From Candidatus Helarchaeota archaeon (GTDB taxonomy: Archaea; Asgardarchaeota; Lokiarchaeia; Helarchaeales; RDOG01): 64,000 bases of DNA. The stretch is from assembly GCA_019058315.1 (NCBI GenBank), contig JAHPZH010000003.1:392451-456450 (forward strand), read 5' to 3'. A program made the position numbers and the translations under genes. Below the pieces are notes generated by a model. That model searched no databases, was not told the origin of the DNA, and saw nothing but the letters and a program-made list of their open reading frames with translations. Below are positions 8,688-17,944 of this stretch, piece by piece. How positions within the stretch are numbered: the stretch's first letter is position 1; every line of letters begins with the position of its first letter.

Positions 8688-9626
8688 TTACATGATATTC
8701 AAATGTTTTGCTTCACTTTGAGATAATATATCGATTAAGGTATATTCTTTCCATATAGAGGGTCTAAGTCTTGCTAATTCCTTTAATTTATAATCACCCA
8801 GCATTATTTCCCCTAATTTATCTTTAAATTGACTATAGGGAACTTTAACCCTTACGCCTCTTAATTTAGGTACAATGGGGGCAGGTGAAGCAATATCATC
8901 ATATTCAGGCAATTGTCTTTCAATTTCATCTTTAATTGCAAATGGAGATATTAGAAGTGGATCCGCTGCAAGATAACTCCTTCTTTCATCTAAACATAAA
9001 ATTAGTGCTTGTATGATATCGTCTAGCTTATCAATCTGACTTAATAAAGTGAATCTATAGGGTAACCGACCAATTCCAGATATATAATATTTTATTCCAA
9101 GAGAGTCTAATTCTACTTGAGTTAATTTCGGACCTCCTGTTACAACATACGGAATTGATAAGTCAGATATTAATTTTGATTTATAATTAAGTATACAATG
9201 TTTAAAATTTCCTAGAACTATAATAGCTGCATCGTGTTCTTCTATTAATTTAATTTCCTTTGTCGTAATTTGGCAAATTCTCTGTCCTACACCCCTACCT
9301 AACCCAATCATATTATTTTTAGCACCCATTCGTCGAACAAATTCAGCCACATCGCATAAAACATGAGGTAGATGATGTCTAGCTATTGTAGGTGATACAA
9401 CTGCAATCTCTGTGCCGAGCAAAGGTGATTCACGATATGCTGCTTGGAGCTGTAAAATCAAATCTCGAATTAAAGAAGAATCCCTTTCAGGAATAGTAAA
9501 TGTTATAGTGCATTCTTGAGCTAAAATCTTTTTACTAATAGTCCAACCGCCCAAGTCTTCTATTAATTCCATTAATAATTCGTGTTGATATGCGGCTCCT
9601 TCAAAAGTATAGCTTTTTAAATTCAT
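8688..9626 (-). CDS. mmp7: Methanogenesis marker protein 7 homologue
   Basis: The protein has 312 residues, the normal family length. Recognised family stretches are an N-terminal ELIEDLGGW, GTEIAVVSPTIARHHLPHVL near 105-125, GAKNNMIGLGRG near 140, and VVTGGP near 190. In methanogens Mmp7 belongs, with McrC, Mmp3 and Mmp17, to the complex that activates methyl-coenzyme M reductase (established for methanogens). Its start overlaps the stop of the marker-17 gene by four bases, so the two are translationally coupled. There is no mcr gene in the window, so activation of an MCR-type enzyme in this organism is inferred, not shown. Confidence 0.85.
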   Translation of the reverse strand: MNLKSYTFEGAAYQHELLMELIEDLGGWTISKKILAQECTITFTIPERDSSLIRDLILQLQAAYRESPLLGTEIAVVSPTIARHHLPHVLCDVAEFVRRMGAKNNMIGLGRGVGQRICQITTKEIKLIEEHDAAIIVLGNFKHCILNYKSKLISDLSIPYVVTGGPKLTQVELDSLGIKYYISGIGRLPYRFTLLSQIDKLDDIIQALILCLDERRSYLAADPLLISPFAIKDEIERQLPEYDDIASPAPIVPKLRGVRVKVPYSQFKDKLGEIMLGDYKLKELARLRPSIWKEYTLIDILSQSEAKHLNIM

Positions 9627-10435
9627 TTTGTATTTTCCTTTTTCTTTTCCTTCTTCTTCTTTTTTCTTTTCACTTGACCAGAAAGAAATTTAACTGCATC
9701 TACTCTCTGTTTAGTGCTAAATTCTTCGAAATCGTAGGTTTTCCAAGGTGTAAGAATTTTTCTTGTATAACTAGCTCTATCCAACTTTTTATCGAGTGAA
9801 TGTATATATCTTGGGGCTTTTTTTAATGTTTCTAATAATTTAATTGGAATAGGTCGAGGAGGACGTTCTAATATTTTATACACTTTATCTAACCATTCAT
9901 TTTCAATTGGATTTTCTGAAAAAATGAATTTTAATAGCTCAGGAGTAGATAAATTCATTTGAACACGAAATCCTTCCGGAACAATGCGATAAATAAAATC
10001 GGATAATTTATCCATAGTTACTTGTACAGGATCGAAAATTACTGAATTTCTAAGAAGACTTAAATCAATTATTTCGTGGGGAATGACTGATTCCCATCTA
10101 TCAAGTTGATCTACATTTTTTCGTCCTATCTTAGCCCATAAAAATCGGAGTAATTGGGGAGCATATGTTTCATCTCGAATTGTAATATGAATTCCATCTT
10201 CCATCTTTTCAACTTCAGCAATATCATTGATTCTTTTTGGGGCCTCACTACCTTTCCCGAGCTGGATTTGGATGTAAAAAAAAGGAGCTTCATGATCAAT
10301 AATAATTCGAACGTTTTCTATTACAGAAAGCTGAATGTCATTCATATAATACTCAGTAATTACTTGATACGCCATAATTCCATATTCAAAAGGGTCTTTT
10401 TCATCCACCGATTCTACAAAGACTTTAGTAGACAT
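9623..10435 (-). CDS. mmp17: Methanogenesis marker protein 17 homologue, C-terminally extended
   Basis: The protein has 270 residues. The N-terminal part starts MSTKVFVES and contains an Ile-rich strand segment (VRIIIDHEAPFFYIQI near 43-58) that fits marker 17, a component of the MCR-activation complex in methanogens. As I recall, that family is nearer 190 residues, so the C-terminal ~80 residues would be extra; they end in a run of Lys/Glu (KRKKKKKEKKKE). The assignment leans on position: it lies between the marker-15 gene (9-bp gap) and the marker-7 gene (4-bp overlap). Confidence 0.72.
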   Translation of the reverse strand: MSTKVFVESVDEKDPFEYGIMAYQVITEYYMNDIQLSVIENVRIIIDHEAPFFYIQIQLGKGSEAPKRINDIAEVEKMEDGIHITIRDETYAPQLLRFLWAKIGRKNVDQLDRWESVIPHEIIDLSLLRNSVIFDPVQVTMDKLSDFIYRIVPEGFRVQMNLSTPELLKFIFSENPIENEWLDKVYKILERPPRPIPIKLLETLKKAPRYIHSLDKKLDRASYTRKILTPWKTYDFEEFSTKQRVDAVKFLSGQVKRKKKKKEKKKENTK

Positions 10436-10444
10436 TTAAACCAC

Positions 10445-11689
10445 TTAAAGTAAACCCGATACTAAAACTGCTGCCCCTACAGCACCACAAAATTGTGAAT
10501 ATGGAGGAACAATTATTTCTCGCCCTAAAACTGCTTTCATTTGTTGAACAAGTCCTTTTAATAAGGATGTGCCACCCACTTCAAGTATTGGTTCCCTCAG
10601 ATCAATTTCTTGTAATTGCTGTTCAAATACTTGTTCAGCAACAGAACGACATGCTGCGGCTGCGACATCAGCTTCAGCTTTACCTTCTGCAAGGGCTGAA
10701 ACTAGGTCCTGCATTCCGAAGATACTACAGTATGAATCCATTGAAACTGTCCCTATTTTTCCTTTAGTTGCAATTTCACCAAATTCTAAAATATCTTTAC
10801 CCAATCTGTGAGCTGCAATTTCAAGGAATCTACCACTAGCACCTGCACATAAGCCACCTACAGTAAAAGCATCAGGTATTCCATTTAATAGAGTAATGAC
10901 TTTGTTATCTAGACCACCAATATCAACAACTGTTGCTTCACCACGTTGTCTATCCGCTAAATAAACTGCACCCTTTGATACAACAGTAAGTTCTTCTTGA
11001 GTTAGTTGTGCTTTTAATTCCTTACCAACTGTAAATCTACCATATCCTGTAACTGCAAGACCTTCAATATCTTTTAAAGTGACTCCAGCAGCCTCTAGAG
11101 CTTTTTCCCTAACTTTGGAGGCAGAACCGACCACATCGTATGTTCTATCCCAATGATATCCAATTATTTCATTATCTTTCATGACTACAGCTTTTGTCGT
11201 AGAAGATCCCGAATCTATCCCTAAAGTTAATCCTTGCTGTTTTTCTCTTGCCAATAATGCTTTTCTTTCTACAACGGTAGTTAATGCTTCCATTCGGATA
11301 AGCAATTCACCTATTTTTGGCATCTCAGTAATTGAATACATAATTACGGGTAAACCCGTTTCTTCAATATATTTACGCAATGCATGACGAACAATCATTC
11401 CTTCTGCGCACCGAAAACAAGAAACAATGAAAACTGAATCAGCTTCAGTATCTCCTCGTGCAATTGATAAAGCTCTTGCTATCATTAATTTGAGATTTGG
11501 ACTTGCAACCTCCAATCCGAATTCATTGACAGCTTCTTTAATATAATCAAGGTCAATTTCTGGTGTAATAAGTTTAGCACCAACTAAATCGGCAGCTTTT
11601 TCCAATTCGTCTTGAACGCCACTCCATTCAGTCCCACAGCTTATCTCTGCAATTTTTATAGGCAAATAAATCACTCTAGGCAAAATCAA
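10445..11689 (-). CDS. mmp15: Methanogenesis marker protein 15 homologue (BadF/HgdC-type activator ATPase)
   Basis: The protein has 414 residues. The first ~150 are a marker-15-specific region with [11 protein letters not shown] and a CFRC pair at 91-94. The rest is an ASKHA ATPase of the BadF/HgdC family: phosphate loop [13 protein letters not shown] near 157, VDIGG near 255, and the two Cys that bridge a [4Fe-4S] cluster in the homodimer (C281 in [12 protein letters not shown]321 in YCSIFGMQD). Family members use ATP to push an electron uphill into a partner enzyme. The start is uncertain: TTG at 11689, TTG at 11683 or GTG at 11674, none with a good ribosome site. It is the first gene of the marker 15-17-7 operon. 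Confidence 0.88.
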   Translation of the reverse strand: MILPRVIYLPIKIAEISCGTEWSGVQDELEKAADLVGAKLITPEIDLDYIKEAVNEFGLEVASPNLKLMIARALSIARGDTEADSVFIVSCFRCAEGMIVRHALRKYIEETGLPVIMYSITEMPKIGELLIRMEALTTVVERKALLAREKQQGLTLGIDSGSSTTKAVVMKDNEIIGYHWDRTYDVVGSASKVREKALEAAGVTLKDIEGLAVTGYGRFTVGKELKAQLTQEELTVVSKGAVYLADRQRGEATVVDIGGLDNKVITLLNGIPDAFTVGGLCAGASGRFLEIAAHRLGKDILEFGEIATKGKIGTVSMDSYCSIFGMQDLVSALAEGKAEADVAAAACRSVAEQVFEQQLQEIDLREPILEVGGTSLLKGLVQQMKAVLGREIIVPPYSQFCGAVGAAVLVSGLL

Positions 11690-11803
11690 TTAAAAAAAAA
11701 AATTAAATCATTTCAACTTATTATGTAACGGAACGAAAATTTAATTAAATATTTTTAGGTTTCTATCAGACTACTTAGATATGAAAAAGTGTAGAGAAAC
11801 AAA

Positions 11804-13285
11804 ATGAAAGCTTGTTTTATTAATCCAGCACCTCGTTCATATATAGTTGAAAGAGGGCATGAGAAAACGGGAGCATATCCTCCTTTAGGTATTCTTTATA
11901 TTATGGCATACCTTAAAAAGGAGGGCTATGATTGTAAATTAATTGATCAGCACGCAACTAAAATCCCAACTGCTCGTGTTCTTGATCAAGTCAAGAAATA
12001 TGACCCCCAAGTAGTCGGTTTTAACAGTTTGACAGATATTAATATGGGACTACGAGCTTCATTTATCGCTAAAAAAATAAAGAATTGGAATCCAAATGTT
12101 AAGATTGTATTTGGAAATTGCCATGCGACCTTTAACCATGATAGAATATTAAAGAAATATTCATTCGTCGATATTTGTGTCAGGGGAGAGGGAGAATTAA
12201 CATTTTATGAATTAATTAGGGCTTTAGAAAAAAATAAAGACCTAAAAGATGTTCTTGGAATCACTTATCGAGATAATGGGAATATTCACATCAATCCAGA
12301 TCGACCTTTGATTAAGGACCTTGATTCCTTACCATTTCCTGATAGAAGAGCATGTGCGGATATAAAATATTCCCAGAATTATGGAGGTTTTAATGCTGAT
12401 TATGGTCGGTTTACAACAATTCAATCAAGTCGTGGTTGCACGTATAATTGTACTTTCTGTTGTCAAAGTAAAATATCTCAACGCAAATGGAGAACTAGAT
12501 CGATTTCACATGTTATTAAGGAATTGGAACAATTAAAAAGTGAGGGGTACACTAATCTATATTGGGTTGACGATAATTTTACAAATAATCCGCGAAGAGC
12601 AATAAAATTGTTTCGTGAAATGCAGAAACGTAGATTTAATTTTATTTGGGTCTGTGATCAAAGAGTAGACCTAGTTAGTAACCCATTGATTCATGAAATG
12701 AGAAAGGCAGGATGTCGCACTATGGCATTAGGCATTGAAAGTGCAAATCAAAGAATATTGGATTATTTAAATAAGGGAATTACCCCAAAGATCGCAATGG
12801 AGGCTTGTAGGAAAGTAAAAAGAATGGGGATAGACTTTATTATGGGATCATTTGTAATTGGTTTTCCTACTGAAACACTTGATGAGATTAAAAAAACCCT
12901 TTTCTTCGCACAAAAATTAGACATTGATATTCCACAATTTCATATTTTTGGAGCCATTCCTGGGACTTCAATTTGGGATAAATTAGTTCAGAATGGAAAA
13001 ATTGATCCCAATAAATATTGGGAGAACGGTGTTAAAACTTTAGTCCCTCCCTTAGAAATAGTTGAAAAAGAAATGCGGAGAGCGTATTTTAATTTTATTA
13101 AACGCCCAAAATATATTTTCGATCAATTTTTACGCACTATAGGAAGTCTACATAGAATAAAAATAATTTTTTCTAATAGAAAAGTTCTCGCAAGCTATAA
13201 AGATTCCAGAAGGTTTTTTGAATTTGCAACTGAAACTTGGACTCATGGAGTTTCTCCAAGTTCTACACAGAATTTAGAAAAATAA
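11804..13285 (+). CDS. B12-binding-domain radical SAM enzyme (class B type)
   Basis: The protein has 493 residues. An N-terminal cobalamin-binding-like Rossmann domain (~1-165) opens with PPLGILYIMAYLK near 26-38, typical of this class. It is followed by a radical SAM barrel with the CxxxCxxC cluster ligands C212, C216 and C219. The C-terminal ~90 residues are helical and basic. Class B enzymes methylate unreactive carbons or rearrange substrates such as lipids and tetrapyrroles; the substrate cannot be read here. It diverges from the marker 15-17-7 operon across 114 bp. It lacks the features I would expect of marker 10, so I do not assign that name. Confidence 0.85.
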   Translation: MKACFINPAPRSYIVERGHEKTGAYPPLGILYIMAYLKKEGYDCKLIDQHATKIPTARVLDQVKKYDPQVVGFNSLTDINMGLRASFIAKKIKNWNPNVKIVFGNCHATFNHDRILKKYSFVDICVRGEGELTFYELIRALEKNKDLKDVLGITYRDNGNIHINPDRPLIKDLDSLPFPDRRACADIKYSQNYGGFNADYGRFTTIQSSRGCTYNCTFCCQSKISQRKWRTRSISHVIKELEQLKSEGYTNLYWVDDNFTNNPRRAIKLFREMQKRRFNFIWVCDQRVDLVSNPLIHEMRKAGCRTMALGIESANQRILDYLNKGITPKIAMEACRKVKRMGIDFIMGSFVIGFPTETLDEIKKTLFFAQKLDIDIPQFHIFGAIPGTSIWDKLVQNGKIDPNKYWENGVKTLVPPLEIVEKEMRRAYFNFIKRPKYIFDQFLRTIGSLHRIKIIFSNRKVLASYKDSRRFFEFATETWTHGVSPSSTQNLEK

Positions 13286-13308
13286 AACATTTTTAAAATT
13301 TTACTATT

Positions 13309-13992
13309 TCACTTTTTTCCTAATTCTTTCATTTCTCTATCTTCAAGCTTTTTTGAATATTTTTCCCAGACTTGATCTTCTCCTGGTTTTCTTTTCCAAA
13401 CTTTAAAATGACACGTTTCTGCCCCTTTTGGAATTAATTCAGTTACTTCAACATTCATGTTCAAAAAGTTTGAAAAATCAGCACCAGAATATCTTTCTTT
13501 TAATACATCTTGTAAAGAGCTGATAACACCTGCCATAAATCCAGATACTACCCATCTCTGTATTCTACAATCCCTTGCACTATAAATATCTTGATGTGGA
13601 CACCAAATAATATCAAAATAACCCTCATCTTTATTAACTAATTTCACGGAATCCGGAGAGGCGTAGATATTCCGGTTCATCCATGAAAGTATTTTCAACC
13701 ATGTTTCAACTTGATTTTTTTCATCAATTTTTTCTGGTAGAAGGGGTTTTAGATATTTACTGCTCTCTTGTCCTAATTTCATACCATAATCAAAAGATAC
13801 GTTTTTGCAGATTCTTTGTCCTTTTTTTCCGAATTTCTTTTCAACAGCCTTAATTGTATTTAAGAGAATTGTTGCCATTATCTGCCCCCATTTTAATACT
13901 GAAATAGGTTCAAATTCGGCGTCATCTTTAATATCCTTTAAAAATTTTTGTTCTATTTCAGTCAATTCTCTTGTTTGCTTGAATAATTTCAT
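13309..13992 (-). CDS. V4R / ATC-hydrolase-like cysteine-rich protein
   Basis: The protein has 227 residues, soluble, with no signal peptide. The second half has WCPHQDIYSARDCRIQ, then SGFMAGVISSL, then a closing PKGAETCHFKVWK. The pattern Cys, SGF.aG, and a final Gly-x-x-x-Cys-x-F strand is that of V4R-type small-molecule-binding domains and the related ATC-hydrolase-like families. The ligand is unknown. It is convergent with the radical SAM gene (23-bp gap), and the flavodoxin gene lies 68 bp upstream on the same strand. Family placement is by motif pattern only. Confidence 0.55.
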   Translation of the reverse strand: MKLFKQTRELTEIEQKFLKDIKDDAEFEPISVLKWGQIMATILLNTIKAVEKKFGKKGQRICKNVSFDYGMKLGQESSKYLKPLLPEKIDEKNQVETWLKILSWMNRNIYASPDSVKLVNKDEGYFDIIWCPHQDIYSARDCRIQRWVVSGFMAGVISSLQDVLKERYSGADFSNFLNMNVEVTELIPKGAETCHFKVWKRKPGEDQVWEKYSKKLEDREMKELGKK

Positions 13993-14060
13993 AAATAATC
14001 TTTGTTCAGTTTGTTTTTATAACTTTTATGTTGAAATTAGATAATTGCAAAAAAATGAGT

Positions 14061-14564
14061 TTAATGGTCGACTTTTTTAACAATTTTTAAAGCCCAATCT
14101 TCTGCTTTTTTCAAATCTGATTCATCAGGATGACCTTCAGAAGTTTCTCGGACCCAATCAACCTTATCGGGGAATATTTTAGAAAATTCCTTTAAATGAT
14201 TATGTTTCCCTAGACAAGAGTAAGCGCCTAAAAAATTAAGGGAATAGTTATTGCAATAATATTCGGTTATATCAATAGCACCCTTGTAAAATTTTTCTAA
14301 TTGGACTCCATAAGTGATAAATAATGCGATATTTGGGTGGTAATCAGGAGGCATATTTTTAAAGAATTCTTTTACCTTTTTTGGTAAGGTATGAATGTGA
14401 ACAGGGCTTCCTAAGAAGATGGTGTCCCAATTTGTAATTTCTTTATAATTTATTTCATTGATTGTTTTTATTGCCTTTTCTATATCTGGTAAAACATAAA
14501 AAATTCTCTTTGCTACTTTTTCTGTATTACCAGTTTGTGAATAATAAACAACTAATGGTTTCAT
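14061..14564 (-). CDS. Flavodoxin-like protein
   Basis: The protein has 167 residues. The FMN phosphate-binding loop YYSQTGNTEKVAK is at residues 7-19, followed by the flavodoxin fold with FLGSPVHIHTLP near 50 and FITYG near 83. Flavodoxins and related FMN proteins carry one or two electrons between redox enzymes. The length matches stand-alone flavodoxins. It lies upstream of the V4R-like gene on the same strand, with 68 bp between them. The partner is unknown. Confidence 0.85.
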   Translation of the reverse strand: MKPLVVYYSQTGNTEKVAKRIFYVLPDIEKAIKTINEINYKEITNWDTIFLGSPVHIHTLPKKVKEFFKNMPPDYHPNIALFITYGVQLEKFYKGAIDITEYYCNNYSLNFLGAYSCLGKHNHLKEFSKIFPDKVDWVRETSEGHPDESDLKKAEDWALKIVKKVDH

Positions 14565-14716
14565 ATGTAGTCCCTTATCGCATTTAAAAAAATTTACAAA
14601 TTAATTATTGGTTAACCATAAATAATTTTTTGAATATGTAATAAATAATATATCAAAATTTTATAATTGGATCATGTAAAAGTTAAGTCTATATTAATTA
14701 TTTTGTTTGAATAATT

Positions 14717-15316
14717 TCATAAATTATTTTTATTCATTTTGTTTTTATCACCGTCTGCATCATTGATTGATTTACCCCTGCATGTTGGACACCATGAACC
14801 TATTTTAATATTATTAGGTATCGCTTCCCAAATATGTCCTTCCTCACATTGCCATTTTAATTTTGTTTGAGAATTGATATACATAGTTGATAGACATTTG
14901 CCACCTCTTTTCTCTGCTAATTTATGCATTTCTTCGATATTTAAAGGCACATTTCGTGCACAAACTGGGCACCAAGTGCCCCTTTTTATATTATCAGGTG
15001 TGGCTTCCCAGATATGTCCTTCCTTACATTGCCATTTTAATTTTGTTCGAGTATTGATATATATAGTTGATAGACATTTACCACCTTTCTCCTCCGCTAA
15101 TTTATTCATTTCTTCGATAGTCAGTGGTGCATTACCCGCACAAATTGGACACCAATGACCATCTTTAATATGTTTAGGTTTAGCTTCCCAAATATGTCCA
15201 TTTTCACATTCCCATTTTAAATTCGTTGATACATTGATATATTCAGTTGATAGACATTTACCACCCTTTTTTTCTGCCAAATTATTCATTTCTTCAATTG
15301 TTAATTTTCTTGTCAT
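14717..15316 (-). CDS. Protein of three tandem 60-residue zinc-finger repeats
   Basis: The protein has 199 residues that are almost entirely three repeats (about residues 5-64, 65-124 and 125-184). Each has the order L(T/N)IEEM..LAE.(K/R)GGKCLST.YIN, LKW.C..GHIWEA.P..IK.G.WCP.C. Each unit therefore has Cys, Cys-x4-His and CPxC, a treble-clef/zinc-ribbon arrangement seen in phage- and giant-virus-associated nucleic-acid-binding proteins. The units are very similar to each other, so the expansion is recent or under homogenisation. The tail after residue 184 is short and charged. No neighbouring gene explains its role. Confidence 0.8.
   Translation of the reverse strand: MTRKLTIEEMNNLAEKKGGKCLSTEYINVSTNLKWECENGHIWEAKPKHIKDGHWCPICAGNAPLTIEEMNKLAEEKGGKCLSTIYINTRTKLKWQCKEGHIWEATPDNIKRGTWCPVCARNVPLNIEEMHKLAEKRGGKCLSTMYINSQTKLKWQCEEGHIWEAIPNNIKIGSWCPTCRGKSINDADGDKNKMNKNNL
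14765..15304 (-). repeat. Three in-frame 180-bp tandem repeats
   Basis: Three consecutive 180-bp units encode the zinc-finger repeats. They stay recognisable at the DNA level; for example the segment spelling TGTCCxTxxxCACATTxCCATTTTAA recurs at ~14837, ~15017 and ~15197. The period is exact with no indels. Confidence 0.85.
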
Positions 15317-15335
15317 TATAACATCTCATCAAATA

Positions 15336-16781
15336 CTAAGTTTTGATGGTTGTTTCTGATAAAATTTCAGCTAATTCCATAGCACTGTTTGCAGCAAGCT
15401 CAGTACCAATTCCATGACCTCCAGCCTCACAACCAACAATATATAGTCCTTTAATAGGCGTAATTTGTGATGGACGGCGTTCATGGATTTGTTTTACAGT
15501 CTGTGCAACTCCAATTATATTTCCACCTTCTCCAGCATATTGTTCTACCAGGGCAGGAGTGTCTGTTCGATACCACATGACATGCCCTTTAATTTCTGGA
15601 AGACATTCAATTAATGATTCCATACACCCTTCACCCCATCTCTCATATTCTTTTTGACTTAACCCAGGTCTACAACCTGACCCGAAAAATATTAGTTGTT
15701 TTCCTTTTGGGGCAAGTGCTGGATCAAAATTGCTTGGGCTTGTTATCATGCCTCCAAATTTTTCTGGAGGCTCTTTACCTCCCTTTTTAGGCATCATTTT
15801 GAATGATTCTTTAAATGGAACTGGAATATACATTACTAATTTCTGGTCAGTCACAACTTTATCCAAGGCAACCTTTATTGCCATACAATGGGTAGCATAC
15901 TTTAATTTTTTAACTCTTTCAATATAATCTGAAGGAAAATATTTCTCTCCTATTAAATTTAAAACAGTATTTTGGATATCCGCATTACTTATAATTAGAT
16001 CAGATTCGAAATGAGATCCATCTTCTAATTCTACTCCTTTGGCTTGTTCATCTTCAATTATAATCTTCGAAACCTTTGCATCCATTTGAACTTCCCCTCC
16101 ATATTTTTTTATTGCATCAGCATAAGCAGCAGGTATAGCAATGCAACCACCAATGGGATATGCAGATGATTTTGCCTTGGTAACTTGTTGAAAACATCGA
16201 ATAAATTCACCAGCTGAGGCGATGAATGGATCAACACAAAAATATTGCATACAAATTTGGCCTGCAAACATCAATAACATAGGATTTTTTGAATATTTTG
16301 ATACAAAATTTGCCAATTTGGTATAATATAAATCTTCTATTTGGTCCATAGGCATATTCATACAATCGGACCAAAATTTACTGCCAGCTTCTTTTTCTTT
16401 CTTTTTAGCATCTGAATTAACTTTTCCCTTTTTTTTACTACCAAGCATTCCGCTCATTGTATCGCGAGAATAGACCTTTCTTTCACCACAGTAGTTTAGA
16501 ATTGGACGTGGATTTCGAGCAATAACCCATTTTATCGCATTTGGCATTTCTATCATTCGACAGACATCACCAAGATAACCATTTTCTGCTACACCAAAAA
16601 GATGCACCCCGAGATCAATCTTAAATCCTTTGTGGTCATAAGTTGTGCAACGACCACCAATTATTTTATTTTTATCAAAAAGTTTAATCTTATATCCACT
16701 ATGAGCCAATAAAGCTCCAATTGCAGTGCCTCCAACTCCCCCACCCACAATTAAAGCATCATACTTATCAGTATTAGACAT
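15336..16781 (-). CDS. Phytoene-desaturase/CrtI-like FAD oxidoreductase
   Basis: The protein has 481 residues. The N-terminal FAD-binding motif is VGGGVGGTAIGALLAHSG at 12-29 with an acidic strand end (LFDK), followed by GGRC and the GFKIDLGVHLFG stretch typical of CrtI/retinol-saturase-like flavoproteins. The C-terminal FAD segment is IKGLYIVGCEAGGHGIGTE near 445. The family desaturates, saturates or isomerises polyprenoid chains. A short Lys-rich insert (KKKGKVNSDAKKKEKEAG, near 115) is unusual. No carotenoid genes lie nearby, so the substrate is open. It is followed on the same strand by the zinc-finger repeat gene. Confidence 0.85.
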   Translation of the reverse strand: MSNTDKYDALIVGGGVGGTAIGALLAHSGYKIKLFDKNKIIGGRCTTYDHKGFKIDLGVHLFGVAENGYLGDVCRMIEMPNAIKWVIARNPRPILNYCGERKVYSRDTMSGMLGSKKKGKVNSDAKKKEKEAGSKFWSDCMNMPMDQIEDLYYTKLANFVSKYSKNPMLLMFAGQICMQYFCVDPFIASAGEFIRCFQQVTKAKSSAYPIGGCIAIPAAYADAIKKYGGEVQMDAKVSKIIIEDEQAKGVELEDGSHFESDLIISNADIQNTVLNLIGEKYFPSDYIERVKKLKYATHCMAIKVALDKVVTDQKLVMYIPVPFKESFKMMPKKGGKEPPEKFGGMITSPSNFDPALAPKGKQLIFFGSGCRPGLSQKEYERWGEGCMESLIECLPEIKGHVMWYRTDTPALVEQYAGEGGNIIGVAQTVKQIHERRPSQITPIKGLYIVGCEAGGHGIGTELAANSAMELAEILSETTIKT

Positions 16782-16831
16782 TTTTGTTCAACATGAAGTG
16801 AGTTTAAATTTCTTTGGGTAATAATACTTAA

Positions 16832-16942
16832 TTAATCTTCATCTTCTTCTAATTCTTCCTCTAACTCCTCAAGATCGTCTATAAGCTCCTTTAACTTTTT
16901 CTTTTCTTTCTTTTTTTTCTGAATTTTATCTACAAATCCCAC
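16832..16942 (-). CDS. Possible 36-residue Lys/Glu-rich small protein
   Basis: A short open frame with a GTG start at 16942 begins MGFVDKIQ, continues with a Lys-rich stretch and ends in an acidic Glu/Asp tail. It would form a charged coiled helix. The low-complexity composition means chance cannot be excluded, but the sharp basic-to-acidic switch looks non-random. It lies 50 bp upstream of the CrtI-like gene on the same strand. Confidence 0.35.
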   Translation of the reverse strand: MGFVDKIQKKKKEKKKLKELIDDLEELEEELEEDED

Positions 16943-17224
16943 GATTTTTACGCCTTATATTTTTTAGAAGATTAATTATTTCTAATAATAAGATTTTTCT
17001 TAATAAGCTTAAGGTGGAATTTGTCAATAAAAGTTGTTTAAATCATTTAAAATAAAAATGAAGAATCATGAAATATATTATCATAATTTCACAACTTAGA
17101 ACGCTTCAAAGTAAAGTTAAGTTAATTTTACCAAAAATTTGAGATGTACTAATTCTAATTTACTTAATACTTTAAATAGTGCCTTTTTTCAATTATTTAT
17201 AAAGTAGATTAGAGGTTTTGTAAA

Positions 17225-17944
17225 TTGGCAGCATTTGGAACTTTATTCACTCCGATAATTTATATTCAATCAATTATGTGGTTTGGATTTATAGTAATTC
17301 TTAGTTATTTAGTTATTAAAAATAAGCTAACATATATTGAACAATTCAGAAGGAGATGGTTAATAGGATTAATCTTTTATTTAATTGCTGTATCAATCCA
17401 TATAATTTTTCATTATATCTTTCAATTTAGTGAACAATTTTACAATGTTTTAGATATGATTATTTTAATGGGTGCAGTGGTTGCTTTCTTATTGATTATT
17501 TCTGGACTTGTTGAATTAAGTAATTATCTATCCTCAATAATTGATCTGGAAGGGATAAAAAATCGAAGAAATACATTCATAATATCATTAATTCCATCAG
17601 CAGGCATTTTCATTTTGAATTTATTTATCAGAGGATTAATAATCGAGCAATTTTTTCTTTCGCTGGTTCTCTTGGTCACATCACTTTGTTATTTCTATGC
17701 TGCTATTTATTCTTATTATTTAGATCGAGAGTTGAAAATCATGAAAATTAATATGATGGTTTACTTTGCCACTGGATTTCTATTGAATGATGTTGACCAA
17801 TTCTTGACGATATTTTGGGGTTATATAGATCAGGGGCTTTATTGGGTTATTCACAATAGTTTTGCTATCATTATGGTTATATTTTTAGTTATTGGATATT
17901 TAAATTTTAAAAATCGAATACAAAACATCAATAAAATGATTTAA
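17225..17944 (+). CDS. Polytopic membrane protein, about seven TM segments
   Basis: The protein has 239 residues. Hydrophobic segments at about 8-30, 44-66, 75-97, 113-135, 138-160, 173-193 and 203-225 predict seven membrane helices with short, Arg/Lys-flanked loops. The layout resembles seven-TM sensory input modules, but there is no kinase or other cytoplasmic domain. The TTG start at 17225 has a GAGG-like site upstream (AGAGGTTTTGTAAATTG). It is not recognised as a named family. Confidence 0.7.
   Translation: MAAFGTLFTPIIYIQSIMWFGFIVILSYLVIKNKLTYIEQFRRRWLIGLIFYLIAVSIHIIFHYIFQFSEQFYNVLDMIILMGAVVAFLLIISGLVELSNYLSSIIDLEGIKNRRNTFIISLIPSAGIFILNLFIRGLIIEQFFLSLVLLVTSLCYFYAAIYSYYLDRELKIMKINMMVYFATGFLLNDVDQFLTIFWGYIDQGLYWVIHNSFAIIMVIFLVIGYLNFKNRIQNINKMI

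Noticed and set aside
11804..13285. Radical SAM gene as methanogenesis marker 10
   Set aside because: It has a B12-binding N-terminal domain and class-B architecture with no marker-10-specific features that I can see; adjacency alone is not enough.
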